From contig OZ253546.1 in the NCBI GenBank assembly GCA_965262585.1, positions 2,232,001-2,296,000 on the forward strand: a stretch of 64,000 nucleotides of DNA, written 5' to 3'. Numbering within the stretch: position 1 is the first letter of the stretch; the number at the start of each line of letters is the position of its first letter. The DNA comes from JAHRAW01 sp965262585. GTDB lineage: Bacteria; Pseudomonadota; Gammaproteobacteria; Arenicellales; Poriferihabitantaceae. Of this stretch, positions 8,026 to 16,712 are shown piece by piece. Both the position numbers and the translations under genes were made by a program. Under the pieces are notes generated by a model that was not told the origin of the DNA, ran no database searches, and was given only the letters and a program-made list of their open reading frames with translations.

Positions 8026-8925
8026 ATGAATAAGAATTTAAGCAAATTTTCGAGCCGTAGTAAAGGCAATCTTGACCTAGTGTTCAACTGGCACCTATTG
8101 CAATCTTGTAATTATCGCTGCCGGTACTGTTTTGCGAAGTGGGAAAATCCGGATGGTCGGGAAGTTCACCAACGCGAGATTGACATTGTTCGATTGTTGG
8201 AACAATTGGCATCCTTGATTCCAGAAATCGATGACAGAGTACGATTGAACATTGTCGGCGGAGAGCCAATGATACTATATAAAAAGGGCACGCTGGGATT
8301 CATCATCAAAAAAGCACACCGCCTCGGTATGGTGGTTTCTATGATAAGTAATGGTTCTCTGATCCGTGATGACTTTGTGGACGAGTGTGGCGAGTATTTG
8401 GAAACCATCGGCATTAGCGTGGATTCTTTGAATTATGAAACAAATACCAGTATCGGAAGAATCAGCAAAAGCGGAGGTGCGCTTTCACGAGATGATATGG
8501 AGGCATTAATTGGTAAATTGAGAACGCACAACCCAAATATAAAGATCAAAATCAATATAGTCGTTAACAGCAAAAATTATGAGGAAGATATGTCAGAATT
8601 CCTTGAATGTATAAAACCAGCCAGAATAAAAATACTCAGAATGCTTCCGGTCACTACTAGTAATCTAAAAATCAACGACGACCAGTTTCAAAAATTCTGT
8701 TCTCTCCATCAACCATGGATTGACCGAGGCATTGCCGTCACCGAAGATAATGAAGACATGGTGAATGGGTACTTAATGATTGATCCACGGGGAAGGTTTT
8801 TTCAGAACAAGCCAGAGGAAGGAAGCGGATATGACTATAGTGCGTCCATTGTTGATGCCGGGGTTCGTTCAGCGTTGGATGAAGTAGAGTTTAATCTTGA
8901 TAAATACAAGAAAAGATACAGGTAA
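8026..8925 (+). CDS. pvip: Prokaryotic viperin homologue (radical SAM, ddhNTP synthase)
   Basis: Viperins convert a nucleoside triphosphate (CTP in animals; CTP, GTP or UTP in prokaryotes) to the 3'-deoxy-3',4'-didehydro form, a chain terminator of viral polymerases. The 299-residue protein has the radical-SAM CxxxCxxC cluster at C28, C32 and C35 (SCNYRCRYCF), the SAM-binding GGEP at 78–81, and the viperin-specific SNGSLIR (108–114), GEYLETIGISVDS, IGR and KIKINIVVN blocks. Its C-terminal YLMIDPRGRFF matches the nucleotide-binding tail of animal viperin. The N-terminal membrane helix of animal viperin is absent, as expected in bacteria. ATG 8026 was preferred over TTG 8011, which would leave little leader. 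The gene is AT-rich against its surroundings and ends 17 bp from icmF. No nucleotide kinase or other defence gene is adjacent. Confidence 0.93.
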   Translation: MNKNLSKFSSRSKGNLDLVFNWHLLQSCNYRCRYCFAKWENPDGREVHQREIDIVRLLEQLASLIPEIDDRVRLNIVGGEPMILYKKGTLGFIIKKAHRLGMVVSMISNGSLIRDDFVDECGEYLETIGISVDSLNYETNTSIGRISKSGGALSRDDMEALIGKLRTHNPNIKIKINIVVNSKNYEEDMSEFLECIKPARIKILRMLPVTTSNLKINDDQFQKFCSLHQPWIDRGIAVTEDNEDMVNGYLMIDPRGRFFQNKPEEGSGYDYSASIVDAGVRSALDEVEFNLDKYKKRYR

Positions 8926-8942
8926 AGTGGCTGCTACCTATG

Positions 8943-11900
8943 TTACATATTTCTCCGGTACCGCCCGCCGACTTGATGTAGCAAGTTTGAGATTTGTCCG
9001 AGGGAGCAGACTTTGACTGCTTCCATCAGTTCGGCGAAGACATTTTGGTTTTCGAGTGCCGCTTGCTTGACTTGCTCTAAAGCATATTCGGATTGCTCGG
9101 CATGGCGGGCGTGAAATTCGCGTAGGCGTTTAATCTGGCTTTGTTTTTCTTCTTCGCTGGAGCGCGCAAGTTCCATTTTTATTTCTTGCTTTTTAGCGGT
9201 GCCCAAGAAGGTGTTGACACCGATGATGGGCAAACTGCCGTCGTGTTTGCGGTGTTCATACAACATGGACTCGTCCTGAATTTTGCCGCGCTGGTAGCCG
9301 CTTTCCATCGCCCCGAGCACCCCGCCGCGTTCGGAAATTCGCTCGAATTCGAGCAGCACTGCTTCTTCCACCAACTCGGTCAACTGTTCGATGATGAAAC
9401 TGCCCTGACTGGGGTTGTGGTTGCATGCCAGCCCCCATTCGGTGTTGATGATCAACTGAATAGCCAGCGCGCGGCGCACCGAATCTTCGGTCGGAGTGGT
9501 GATGGCTTCGTCGAAGGCGTTGGTGTGCAAACTGTTGCAGTTATCGTAGATGGCGATGAGTGCCTGCAGCGTGGTGCGGATGTCGTTGAAGTCGATTTCC
9601 TGGGCGTGCAACGACCGGCCGGAGGTTTGGATGTGATATTTTAGTTTTTGCGAGCGTTCGTCGGCGCCGTATTTGTCGCGCATGGCCACCGCCCAGATGC
9701 GCCGCGCAACTCGCCCCATGACGGTGTATTCGGGGTCCATTCCGTTGCTGAAAAAGAACGACAGGTTGGGCGCGAAATCATCGATGTGCATGCCGCGCGC
9801 GAGATAACTTTCGACATAGGTGAAGCCGTTGGCGAGGGTAAATGCCAACTGCGTGATCGGATTGGCGCCGGCTTCGGCGATGTGGTAGCCGGAGATCGAC
9901 ACCGAGTAAAAATTGCGTACCCGGTGGCGGATAAAATATTCCTGAATATCGCCCATCAGTTTGAGCGAAAACTCGGTGGAAAAAATGCAAGTGTTCTGGC
10001 CCTGATCTTCTTTAAGGATGTCCGCTTGCACCGTGCCGCGCACGCGATTCAATGCCGTGTCGGTAATTTTTAGACGCTCATCTTCACCGGGTTCGCGCTT
10101 ATGTTCGCTGCGAAAGTCGTCAATTTTCTGATCGATGGCAGCGTTCAGAAACATCGCCAGAATGATGGGCGCCGGGCCGTTGATGGTCATTGAAACCGAG
10201 GTCATCGGATCGCATAAATCAAACCCGTGGTACAGCGCTTCGAGGTCGTCTAAGGTTGCGATGGATACTCCGGAGTTTCCCACCTTGCCGTAAATGTCCG
10301 GCCGTTCATCCGGGTCGCAGCCGTATAAAGTAACCGAGTCAAACGCGGTGGAAAGACGCTTGGCTTCGGCGTGTGCCGATAGTTTTTTGAAACGCCGGTT
10401 GGTGCGAAAAGCGTCTCCTTCACCGGCGAACATTCGCGTAGGGTGTTCGTTTTCCCGTTTCAATGAAAACACACCGGCGGTAAAGGGAAAGTAGCCGGGC
10501 AAGTTTTCCAGCATCAACCATGTGAGCAGGTCGCCGTGGTCGTGGTATGACGGCAGCGCGATTTTGCGAACGCTGTTGCCGGATAGCGTGGACACGGCAA
10601 GGCGAGTGCGAACCTCCCGGTCGCGGGTTTTCACCACCAATTCTTCCGCATCGTAACGCGCCTGCATCGCCGGCCAATTTGCCAGCAGGTCGTTGTTCTC
10701 TCGACTCAGTTGTTCATCTCGTTTGGCAATCAACCGCGCAAGTTCGGGCGTCTCGTGATCGTCAGATTCTTGCTGCAGCATTGCCCGGCTGGCTTCCAGT
10801 TGTTGGCGTTGCCGGGCAATAGCGGCTTGCGCCATTGCTTCGGTTTTGTATGCCCGCACGGTGTCGGCAATCTCCGCCAGATAGCGCGCGCGATTGGGCG
10901 GAATTAGTTGGTGGCGGTCGCCGGAGTAGCGGCGTGAGACGGCGGGCAGGGTGTCTTCGCCCGGCCGCAATCCCAGCGTCTCCAAAGCGGCAAGCATTCC
11001 CTGATAAAGTGCCGTGACGCCGTCATCATTAAACCGCGAGGAGATGGTTCCATAAACCGGCATGTCTTCGGGTTGCTGAGAGAACGCTTCGCGGTTGCGT
11101 TGAACTTGTTTGCAGACATCACGATAAGCGTCTTTGGAACCGGCGCGGTCGAATTTGTTAATGGCAACGAAGTCGGCGAAGTCGAGCATGTCGATTTTTT
11201 CCAACTGGCTCTGCGCGCCGTATTCCGGGGTCATCACATACAAAGAACAATCCACCTGATCGGAAACCCCGGTGTCGCCCTGACCGATGCCCGGAGTTTC
11301 CACGATGACCAGATCAAACTCGGCCAGTTTGCAAGCGTTGATCATCAGCGGAAGCCATTTCGGCAGTTCACCGCCGCCGTGCCGATGGCGAGTCGCCACC
11401 GAGCGCATGAAAATATTCGGATGGGAAATGGCGTTCATGCGGATGCGGTCGCCGAGCAATGCGCCGCCGCTTTTGCGCCGCGACGGGTCCACCGCGAGGA
11501 TGGCGATTTTAAGGTCGTCCCGCCGGCCCATGCGAAAACGTAACACCAGTTCATCGGTCAACGAGGACTTGCCAGCGCCGCCGGTGCCAGTGATACCCAG
11601 CACCGGGATACGCCGCGCCCGTTGGGTGGTGTGTTCGGGATTGTGTTCGGGGGTATAACCCGAATCGAGTGATTGGAGTTGGGCGCGTAACAATTCGCCG
11701 CATTGGTCTTTTTCAAGCGTGCTCAACAGGCGGGCGAGGGCGCGTTGGTCGCCGTTTTTTACCGCTTGCAAAGTTACCGGCGGTGGTTCATCCGCAAGGC
11801 TTGCGCGGCATTGCGAGACGGTGTCTTCAATCATCCCCACAAGCCCCATTTCCTGTCCATCTTCGGGCGAATAAATCCGCGTGACGCCGTAGGCTTCCAG

Positions 11901-12278
11901 TTCCGCAATCTCATCGGCGATGATGACGCCACCGCCGCCGGCAAAAATGCGGATGTCGCCGCCGTCACGCTGGCGCAGCATATCCACCATATACTTGAGG
12001 TATTCCAAGTGGCCGCCCTGATAGGAACTCACCGCAATGCCCTGCACATCTTCCTGCAGAGCGGCGGTGACGATTTCTTCCACAGAGCGATTGTGGCCGA
12101 GATGAATGACCTCGGCGCCGAGGGATTGCAGGATGCGCCGCACGATATTGATGGCGGCGTCGTGGCCGTCGAACAGGCTGGCCGCGGTAATAAAGCGGAC
12201 CGGTTGCGTGATTTGCCGGCTACTCGGCGCGGGCGTGCCGGGCAACGGGGTTGGCAATTGCATACGCACAAGGTACAT
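8943..12278 (-). CDS. icmF: Fused isobutyryl-CoA mutase
   Basis: A 1,111-residue adenosylcobalamin enzyme that interconverts isobutyryl-CoA and n-butyryl-CoA, fused to its own G-protein chaperone. Domains in order are a B12-binding domain (residues about 25–160, with the cobalamin-ligating His in FDGHDAAIN and the later SSYQGG loop); a MeaB-like P-loop GTPase (GITGTGGAGKSS near 228, with NKFD later); a linker; and the TIM-barrel mutase domain (YFPFTAGVFSL, then FAGEGDAFRTNRRF, to the C-terminus). This order is diagnostic of IcmF as opposed to methylmalonyl-CoA mutase. It stands alone, convergent with viperin and divergent from a methyltransferase 67 bp away. A start at Met6 is possible. Confidence 0.93.
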   Translation of the reverse strand: MYLVRMQLPTPLPGTPAPSSRQITQPVRFITAASLFDGHDAAINIVRRILQSLGAEVIHLGHNRSVEEIVTAALQEDVQGIAVSSYQGGHLEYLKYMVDMLRQRDGGDIRIFAGGGGVIIADEIAELEAYGVTRIYSPEDGQEMGLVGMIEDTVSQCRASLADEPPPVTLQAVKNGDQRALARLLSTLEKDQCGELLRAQLQSLDSGYTPEHNPEHTTQRARRIPVLGITGTGGAGKSSLTDELVLRFRMGRRDDLKIAILAVDPSRRKSGGALLGDRIRMNAISHPNIFMRSVATRHRHGGGELPKWLPLMINACKLAEFDLVIVETPGIGQGDTGVSDQVDCSLYVMTPEYGAQSQLEKIDMLDFADFVAINKFDRAGSKDAYRDVCKQVQRNREAFSQQPEDMPVYGTISSRFNDDGVTALYQGMLAALETLGLRPGEDTLPAVSRRYSGDRHQLIPPNRARYLAEIADTVRAYKTEAMAQAAIARQRQQLEASRAMLQQESDDHETPELARLIAKRDEQLSRENNDLLANWPAMQARYDAEELVVKTRDREVRTRLAVSTLSGNSVRKIALPSYHDHGDLLTWLMLENLPGYFPFTAGVFSLKRENEHPTRMFAGEGDAFRTNRRFKKLSAHAEAKRLSTAFDSVTLYGCDPDERPDIYGKVGNSGVSIATLDDLEALYHGFDLCDPMTSVSMTINGPAPIILAMFLNAAIDQKIDDFRSEHKREPGEDERLKITDTALNRVRGTVQADILKEDQGQNTCIFSTEFSLKLMGDIQEYFIRHRVRNFYSVSISGYHIAEAGANPITQLAFTLANGFTYVESYLARGMHIDDFAPNLSFFFSNGMDPEYTVMGRVARRIWAVAMRDKYGADERSQKLKYHIQTSGRSLHAQEIDFNDIRTTLQALIAIYDNCNSLHTNAFDEAITTPTEDSVRRALAIQLIINTEWGLACNHNPSQGSFIIEQLTELVEEAVLLEFERISERGGVLGAMESGYQRGKIQDESMLYEHRKHDGSLPIIGVNTFLGTAKKQEIKMELARSSEEEKQSQIKRLREFHARHAEQSEYALEQVKQAALENQNVFAELMEAVKVCSLGQISNLLHQVGGRYRRNM

Positions 12279-12345
12279 TACCTACACACAAACGTCAAGC
12301 CGCTTCCGGCCAATCCACCCCTCAATCCGCCACCCAATCCGCAAC

Positions 12346-13191
12346 ATGAGCAGTTACGAAAATTATTCCCGGACCGCCCGCCGATACGACTCCACGCGCA
12401 TCCCGGTGGGCGTGGAAATCATCGCCGGCTGCCTGACCCGAAGCGGCGTTCCTTTGAATGAACAACACCTGCTGGACGCCGGTTGCGGCACCGGAAATTA
12501 TTCGGCGGAGTTGCTCGCCAGAGTCGGGCGCATCAGTGCCGCAGACCTCAATGACGAAATGCTCGAACACGCCCGCGAAAAACTGGCGGACGAATGCAAG
12601 CGTGGCCGCATTGATTTTTATCGCGCATCCATCGACGCGTTGCCCTTCGACGATGCGGTGTTCGACGGCGTTATGGTTAATCAAGTATTGCATCATCTGG
12701 ATTTTTCCGCCGACACCACCGCTAACGACTATGCAGCCTGCCATCGAGTATTCGCCGAATTCGCACGGGTGCTGAAGCCCGGCGGCGTGATGGTAGTGAA
12801 CACCTGCTCGCGGCGACAACTGCGCCACGGGTTTTGGTATTACCACCTAATTCCAGACGAGACCACACAAATGTGCGCACGCCACGCACCCCTCGGCGTG
12901 CTACGGCGCATCATGAAAGAGGTCGGCATCGCGTATCAGCAATGCATCGTGCCGGTGGATGCGGTAATGCAGGGCGATGCCTATTTCAACCCTCGCGGGC
13001 CGCTGGATCAATCCTGGCGAGACGGCGATTCCATGTGGAGCACGGTGTCGGCGCAAAACCTGCACAAGATGACCACGCAACTCACCGAACTGGAGCAATC
13101 CGGCCAGTTGGAAAACTACTTCCGCAAACACGACTCCAAGCGCAAACACATCGGCCAGTTTTCGTTTTTATACGGAAAACGCAATTCCTAA
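12346..13191 (+). CDS. Class I SAM-dependent methyltransferase
   Basis: A 281-residue methyltransferase of the UbiE/Methyltransf_11 type. Motif I is LLDAGCGTGNYS, the acidic motif II end is AADLNDEML, motif III-like VMVNQVLHHLD and the LKPGGVMVVNT strand follow. ATG 12346 (MSSYENYS) begins just before the Y-D-x-x-R segment typical of the family's N-terminus; the frame runs open further upstream but overlaps icmF. The substrate cannot be inferred. It is divergent from icmF and convergent with the acyl-CoA synthetase gene. Confidence 0.85.
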   Translation: MSSYENYSRTARRYDSTRIPVGVEIIAGCLTRSGVPLNEQHLLDAGCGTGNYSAELLARVGRISAADLNDEMLEHAREKLADECKRGRIDFYRASIDALPFDDAVFDGVMVNQVLHHLDFSADTTANDYAACHRVFAEFARVLKPGGVMVVNTCSRRQLRHGFWYYHLIPDETTQMCARHAPLGVLRRIMKEVGIAYQQCIVPVDAVMQGDAYFNPRGPLDQSWRDGDSMWSTVSAQNLHKMTTQLTELEQSGQLENYFRKHDSKRKHIGQFSFLYGKRNS

Positions 13192-13228
13192 TGTCGTCAG
13201 CCTAATTCAATCCCCACCCGCAACCCCC

Positions 13229-14866
13229 TCACAACTTCGCCGCGGTTTCTCTGAGTTTGAATTTCTGTACTTTGCCGGTGGAGGTTTTGGGTAGTTCACC
13301 AAACACTACGGTTTGCGGTGCTTTGAAATGGGCGAGGTTTTGTCGGCAGTGGGCGATTATTTCTTGTTCGCTTAGGGTTGAGCCTTCCGTGGTGCGCACG
13401 AATGCGCAGGGGGTTTCGCCCCATTTTTGGTGGGGCCGGGCGACCACTGCCGCGTCGATGATTTCGGGATGGCGGTATAGGCAGTCTTCGACTTCGATGG
13501 AGGATATATTTTCGCCGCCGGAGATGATGATGTCTTTGGAGCGGTCTTTGAGTTGCAGGTATCTGTCCGGGTGCATGACGCCGAGGTCGCCGGAATGAAA
13601 CCAGCCGCCGGCAAATGCGCGCGCGGTGGTTGCGGGGTTTTTCAGGTAGCCTTTCATGACGATGTTGCCGCGAAACATCGCCTCCCCCATGTCGAGGCCG
13701 TCGTGCGCCACCGGTTGCATGGTCTGCGGGTTGCGCACGTCGAGGGCTTCCAAAGCGTGATAGCGCACCCCCTGTCGTGAATTTTTTTCCGCCTTGTCGT
13801 CAACCGCCAGTTCATCCCATTGCTCGTGCCATGCGCAGATTACCGCCGGCCCGTAGGTTTCGGTCAGGCCGTATACATGGGTGACGCGGAAGCCCTTTGC
13901 TTCCATGGCCGCCAGCACCGCCGCCGGTGGTGGCGCCGCCGCAGTCATCATGTTGACTTGATGGGTGAAGTCGCGCCGCTCGTGTTCGGTGGCGTTGATT
14001 ACCAAGTTCATGATGATGGGCGCACCGCAAAAATGGCTTACCCGGTGTTCGGCGATGGCGGCGTAGATGGTGGCGGAATTGACCTGACGCAGGCAGATGC
14101 TGGTGCCGGCGACCGCCGCCAGCGACCACGGAAAACACCAGCCGTTGCAGTGAAACATCGGCAGTGTCCACAGATATACCGGGTGGTGGGGCATTTGCCA
14201 GCCGACTAGGTTGCTCATGGCGTTGAGATAGGCACCGCGATGGTGGTACACCACCCCCTTGGGGTCGCCGGTGGTGCCTGAGGTGTAACTTAGGGAGATG
14301 GCATCCCATTCATCTTGCGGCGGCTGCCATTGGTATTGCGCGTCTCCGGTGGCGATAAATTCTTCGTAGGTGAGCGAGTTGGTGAGCGAATTGGTCGGCG
14401 GTTCAATGCCGTTGGCTTCGATGTGAATGAGTAGCGGTGTTGCGTTGGTTTTTTCGAGTTTCTCGAGTGCGGCGTGTGCGAGTTCGGCAAATTCGCCGTC
14501 CACCAGTAGCGCTTTGGCTTCGCCGTGGCCAAGAATAAAAGCCACGGTGTCGGCATCCAGACGAACGTTGATGTTGTTGAGTACCGCACCGGCCATAGGC
14601 ACCGCGAAATGGCATTCATAAGCGGCTAGGGAATTGGGTGCGATCACCGCGACGGTGTCGTTTTTGCCGATGCCGTGTTGCGCCAATGCCGAAGCCAAGC
14701 GTCGGCAACGCTCATACACTTCGGCCCAGGTCTTTTTCACTTCGCCGTCGATGACGGCGATATGCTGCGGATACACCGACGCGGCCCGCTCGAGAAATCC
14801 GAGGGGTGTGAGGGCGGCGTAATTGGCGGCGCATTTGTCCAGACCGTGGGTGTAGAGGTCGGTCAT
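13229..14866 (-). CDS. Acyl-CoA synthetase (AMP-forming; DmdB/fatty-acyl ligase type)
   Basis: A 545-residue ANL-superfamily ligase that activates a carboxylic acid as acyl-AMP and then acyl-CoA. The P-loop is YTSGTTGDPKGV, the adenylate-binding GLTETYG and the hinge HSGDLGVMHPDRYLQLKDR are present, and the catalytic Lys is in KTSTGKVQKFKLR. The LPMFHCNGWCFPW segment is typical of the medium-chain/methylthiopropionate (DmdB-like) group, so 3-methylthiopropionate or a medium-chain acid is possible, but specificity is unproven. ATG 14866 begins the conserved N-terminus; an upstream extension of the frame runs into the divergent cyclase gene. A short tandem duplication encodes TNSLTNSLT, about residues 160–168. 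Confidence 0.88.
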   Translation of the reverse strand: MTDLYTHGLDKCAANYAALTPLGFLERAASVYPQHIAVIDGEVKKTWAEVYERCRRLASALAQHGIGKNDTVAVIAPNSLAAYECHFAVPMAGAVLNNINVRLDADTVAFILGHGEAKALLVDGEFAELAHAALEKLEKTNATPLLIHIEANGIEPPTNSLTNSLTYEEFIATGDAQYQWQPPQDEWDAISLSYTSGTTGDPKGVVYHHRGAYLNAMSNLVGWQMPHHPVYLWTLPMFHCNGWCFPWSLAAVAGTSICLRQVNSATIYAAIAEHRVSHFCGAPIIMNLVINATEHERRDFTHQVNMMTAAAPPPAAVLAAMEAKGFRVTHVYGLTETYGPAVICAWHEQWDELAVDDKAEKNSRQGVRYHALEALDVRNPQTMQPVAHDGLDMGEAMFRGNIVMKGYLKNPATTARAFAGGWFHSGDLGVMHPDRYLQLKDRSKDIIISGGENISSIEVEDCLYRHPEIIDAAVVARPHQKWGETPCAFVRTTEGSTLSEQEIIAHCRQNLAHFKAPQTVVFGELPKTSTGKVQKFKLRETAAKL

Positions 14867-14984
14867 AAAAAAATTCCGAATGCTGTGTATACTTACCCTA
14901 TCAGAAATCACCCGGATCAAGCGATGCCCGCCACGCAAAAACTTCTTAAAAAACCGCTCAAAAAACTGCCGTGAATGTGCGGCC

Positions 14985-16190
14985 GTGAATGTGCAGAAGA
15001 TTATTGCCGATGTCACCCAGTGGCTGGTTGCCCGTGCTCGGCTGATTGATGATACCGAAGCGCTGGATCTGGCAATCATCGAACGCCTGCGCGAAGCCGG
15101 GTTGCCAATCGCGCGTTATACCACCGGCGGGCAAGCATTGCATCCGCAAGTGGATGGTTTTTCGGCGGTGTGGGAAGAGGGCAAGGGAATTCAGTTCCGC
15201 GAGCATCGCCACCGCAGCGACGAGGTGGAAATGGGAAAACTCAGGCACAGCCCGATTTTTCAGGTTTTTGAACATGGCCGAGGTAGTCGCTACCGCCTGA
15301 CAGACCCGCCACAAGAGAATGAATACACCATCCTCACCGAATTGCGCGACAGCGGGTTCACCGACTATGTAGTTCTGGCGTTGCCGTTTGGCGATGGCAC
15401 CAACAAGTCCATGACCTTCGCCACCAATGCGCCGGGTGGGTTTGAGGACGATCAGGTCGAAATTCTCCGCGAACTAGCCCCGGCGTTGGCCGCCACCCTT
15501 GAAGTTCGGTATTTAAGACATCTGGCCGGCGTGCTGATGGATACTTATGTGGGGTCGGTTGCCGGGCGCAAGGTATTGGAAGGGGCAATCAAACGCGGCT
15601 CCGGCGAAACCATTCGGGCGGTGATTTGGTTCTGCGACATGAAAGGATTCACCGCGCTTTCCGAACGCCTTTCTGGGGAGGCGCTTTTGGATATGCTGAA
15701 CAGTTACTTTGAGGTGATGACCATGGCCATTGAGGCCGAAAAAGGCGAGGTGCTGAAATTCATCGGTGACGCCATCCTCGCCATATTTCAGCCCGGCGAG
15801 GGCGGTGGTGACAGTGGCGGCAAAGACGAAAAGGAAGCCGCGGTGCGCGCTTTGACCGCTGCGCAGGCGGCGGTTCGGGGGTTGGAGGTCGTCAACGAAG
15901 AACGCCGTAAGAACCGGCAGCCGCATATTGAATGCGGCATTGCGTTGCATCTGGGGGAGTTACTGTATGGCAACGTCGGCGGGCAGCGTCGGCTCGACTT
16001 TACGGTCATCGGCCCGGAGGTCAATCTCGCCAGCCGCATCGAAGGGCTGACCCGCGACCTGAAACGGCCGGTTCTGGTGTCGGCGCGGTTTGCCGGAATT
16101 CATGGCGGTGCGTTTGAAAATCTCGGCGTGTTTTCCTTCAAAGGCGTAGCCCAAAAAGGGGCGGTGTTCGCGCCTGAGAATGGGGTATAG
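14985..16190 (+). CDS. Class III adenylate/guanylate cyclase
   Basis: A 401-residue cytoplasmic protein with an N-terminal sensory region (about 1–215, no membrane helix) and a C-terminal class III cyclase domain. The two metal-binding Asp are in FCDMKGFT and IGDAILAIF. Substrate selection appears to use Lys (VLKFIGD) and Asp (RLDFTVIG), the adenine-type pair, and the transition-state Asn and Arg are in VNLASRIEG. It therefore probably makes cAMP. The start is uncertain: GTG 14985 fits the position where N-VQKII homology begins. The preceding bases repeat GTGAATGTGC twice (14971–14980, 14985–14994), and the ATG at 14880 would add a non-conserved basic tail. Divergent from the acyl-CoA synthetase. 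Confidence 0.85.
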   Translation: MNVQKIIADVTQWLVARARLIDDTEALDLAIIERLREAGLPIARYTTGGQALHPQVDGFSAVWEEGKGIQFREHRHRSDEVEMGKLRHSPIFQVFEHGRGSRYRLTDPPQENEYTILTELRDSGFTDYVVLALPFGDGTNKSMTFATNAPGGFEDDQVEILRELAPALAATLEVRYLRHLAGVLMDTYVGSVAGRKVLEGAIKRGSGETIRAVIWFCDMKGFTALSERLSGEALLDMLNSYFEVMTMAIEAEKGEVLKFIGDAILAIFQPGEGGGDSGGKDEKEAAVRALTAAQAAVRGLEVVNEERRKNRQPHIECGIALHLGELLYGNVGGQRRLDFTVIGPEVNLASRIEGLTRDLKRPVLVSARFAGIHGGAFENLGVFSFKGVAQKGAVFAPENGV

Positions 16191-16220
16191 TAAAACACAA
16201 CCAATCCCCCGAAATCGACG

Positions 16221-16691
16221 ATGCCCGACATTCCCGTTCTGCGCAGGATTTTGCGCGACAGCCACACTATTGCCGTAGTGGGGCTCTCTGCCGACTGGTT
16301 TCGTCCGAGTTTTTTTGCCGCAAAGTATATGCAGGATCACGGCTACCGCATCATTCCGGTCAATCCCAAATATGCGGAAATCCTCGGTGAAAAATGCTAC
16401 CCGGAACTGGCCGCCATTCCCGAATCGGTGGACATCGTCGATGTTTTTCGACGCCCGGAAAGCACCCCGGAACTGGCGCGTCAGGCGGTCGCCATCGACG
16501 CTAAAGTATTGTGGTTGCAACTCGGAGTCGTCAATCGGGAGGCGGAACAAATCGCGGTGGATGGTGGCCTTGAGGTGGTCATGGATTATTGCGTTAAGAT
16601 CGAACACGCGCGGTTATTCGGCGGCCTCAACTTCATCGGCGTGAACACCAAAATCGTGTCCTCCCACCGCCACAAAGTCATCGCCAACTGA
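16221..16691 (+). CDS. CoA-binding domain protein (YccU family)
   Basis: A 156-residue single-domain protein with the Rossmann-like CoA_binding_2 fold. The pattern is TIAVVGLS, GYRIIPVNPKY, VDIVDVFRRPE, VLWLQLGVVN and MDYCVKIEH, the hallmark residues of the YccU group. It binds CoA or acyl-CoA; no catalytic role has been firmly assigned to the family. It begins 30 bp after the cyclase stop and is followed 21 bp later by metY, so the three genes probably form one transcript. Confidence 0.88.
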   Translation: MPDIPVLRRILRDSHTIAVVGLSADWFRPSFFAAKYMQDHGYRIIPVNPKYAEILGEKCYPELAAIPESVDIVDVFRRPESTPELARQAVAIDAKVLWLQLGVVNREAEQIAVDGGLEVVMDYCVKIEHARLFGGLNFIGVNTKIVSSHRHKVIAN

Positions 16692-16712
16692 CTATCTGAC
16701 TATCTGAACACC

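Noticed and set aside
7551..8925. Prophage remnant
   Set aside because: No integrase, att-like repeats, or phage structural genes; only two genes with a shared control region.
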